A stretch of DNA of 12,001 nucleotides from Lunasporangiospora selenospora (lineage: Eukaryota > Mortierellomycota > Mortierellomycetes > Mortierellales > Mortierellaceae). Positions 8,851 through 12,001 of this stretch are shown here, piece by piece (position 1 is the first letter of the stretch; each line of letters starts with the position of its first letter). A program made the translations under genes and the position numbers. The stretch spans positions 2,309 to 14,309 of the forward strand of contig JAABOA010000494.1 in the NCBI GenBank assembly GCA_015680635.1, read 5' to 3'. The notes under the pieces are model-generated. The model was given only the letters and a program-made list of their open reading frames with translations, did no database searches and was not told the origin of the DNA.

Positions 8851-9391
8851 GTCTACGGATTATCCTAGCATTCCTAGAGAGCAGTAGTGGGCCGCTAATG
8901 CGAGCCCCATCCACCATCTCTGGCTTCGTACTGTCTCACAGCACTCTTTCCTAAAAGAATAGTTCTCTTCGAGTGGTGGCGGTTCACGGAAAATGACATG
9001 ATCGGTCCTCGCGTGGCCCACAGTGCTCGCTTCAAGGAAGCCAGGGTGGTGGCTTATTGCATTTCAGCTCAGTCGGTTATATGCCTCTCCTCATACATTC
9101 TTTTCCAACTTGTCTGCTCTTTTTTTTTTTTACTCTCTCTGTTTCCACCCTGTGCTTCTCTTGCCACTCTTCTTTTTGAGCCGTTGCCACTGTCAAATTC
9201 GCCGGCAGTACGACAATCCTCATCGACATTCGGCGTTTTGGTTCTCGGCAAAGTGCACCACTCGGTCATCCAGGTAATCCTTCCTCCCTCAATGCTTCTT
9301 TGCCCTGTCCTACTTCATGCAACTTTCCGAATTCAAATACTGATCAGCCAACATTGACCAGATAGACATTATCTCTCCAAAGCACATCAAA
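8851..9391 (+). promoter_or_regulatory. ISWI promoter/5' UTR with pyrimidine tract and possible 5' UTR intron
   Basis: A pyrimidine-rich tract at 9112-9177, including a run of 12 T (9120-9131), resembles fungal core promoter/start regions. A donor (CAG|GTAATC at 9274) and an acceptor (GACCAG ending at 9361) could bound an 88-nt 5' UTR intron. From the acceptor the frame is open into the proposed ATG at 9392, so an upstream coding exon cannot be fully excluded. The frame upstream of 9274 encodes a hydrophobic stretch unlike an ISWI N-terminus. Confidence 0.4.

Positions 9392-12001
<2,610 letters not shown>

Noticed and set aside
8998-9357. 119-codon plus-strand frame with a hydrophobic segment
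   Set aside because: The hydrophobic run comes from the T/C-rich promoter tract, and the protein resembles no ISWI N-terminus. A 5' UTR explanation fits better, although the frame would join in phase 0.

Overview
This is a nuclear window from a eukaryote, almost certainly a filamentous fungus. The genes are compact and rich in introns. Every intron in the three main gene models is 93-154 nt, mostly GT-AG, and several have a CTAAC or CTAAT branch site about 25-35 nt before the acceptor. The proteins are typical fungal and animal nuclear or mitochondrial families. The many introns and the presence of an ISWI-type remodeller fit an early-diverging fungus (Mortierella/Mucoromycota-like). That placement is inferred from general gene style; no diagnostic marker is present.

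Layout from left to right: (1) positions 1-221 (+), the 3' end of a gene whose C-terminus matches the spliceosomal NTC protein ISY1; (2) 222-787, a convergent 3' flank; (3) 788-3361 (-), a two-exon gene for a mitochondrial inner-membrane m-AAA protease of the AFG3/YTA12 family, 821 aa; (4) 3362-3611, a 250-bp spacer holding the CWC22 poly(A) signals and the AFG3 promoter; (5) 3612-6668 (-), a six-exon gene for the splicing factor CWC22, 821 aa in the model, with RS domains at both ends; (6) 6669-9391, a 2.7-kb gap between divergent genes with promoter-like elements and one weak candidate small spliced gene; (7) 9392 to the window edge (+), the first nine exons of an ISWI-class SNF2 chromatin-remodelling ATPase, cut at helicase motif VI.

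These are core housekeeping functions: two spliceosome components, mitochondrial protein quality control, and nucleosome spacing. They do not form a pathway or an operon, and each is transcribed separately. I see no mobile element, CRISPR array, tRNA or rRNA gene.

I found no convincing new biological system. The points most worth a second look are a GC-AG intron in ISWI, an altered AutoN basic patch in ISWI, a weak first donor site in CWC22 whose retention would end translation early, paired MCB-like ACGCGT sites upstream of ISWI, and the candidate small spliced gene near 7.8-8.1 kb.
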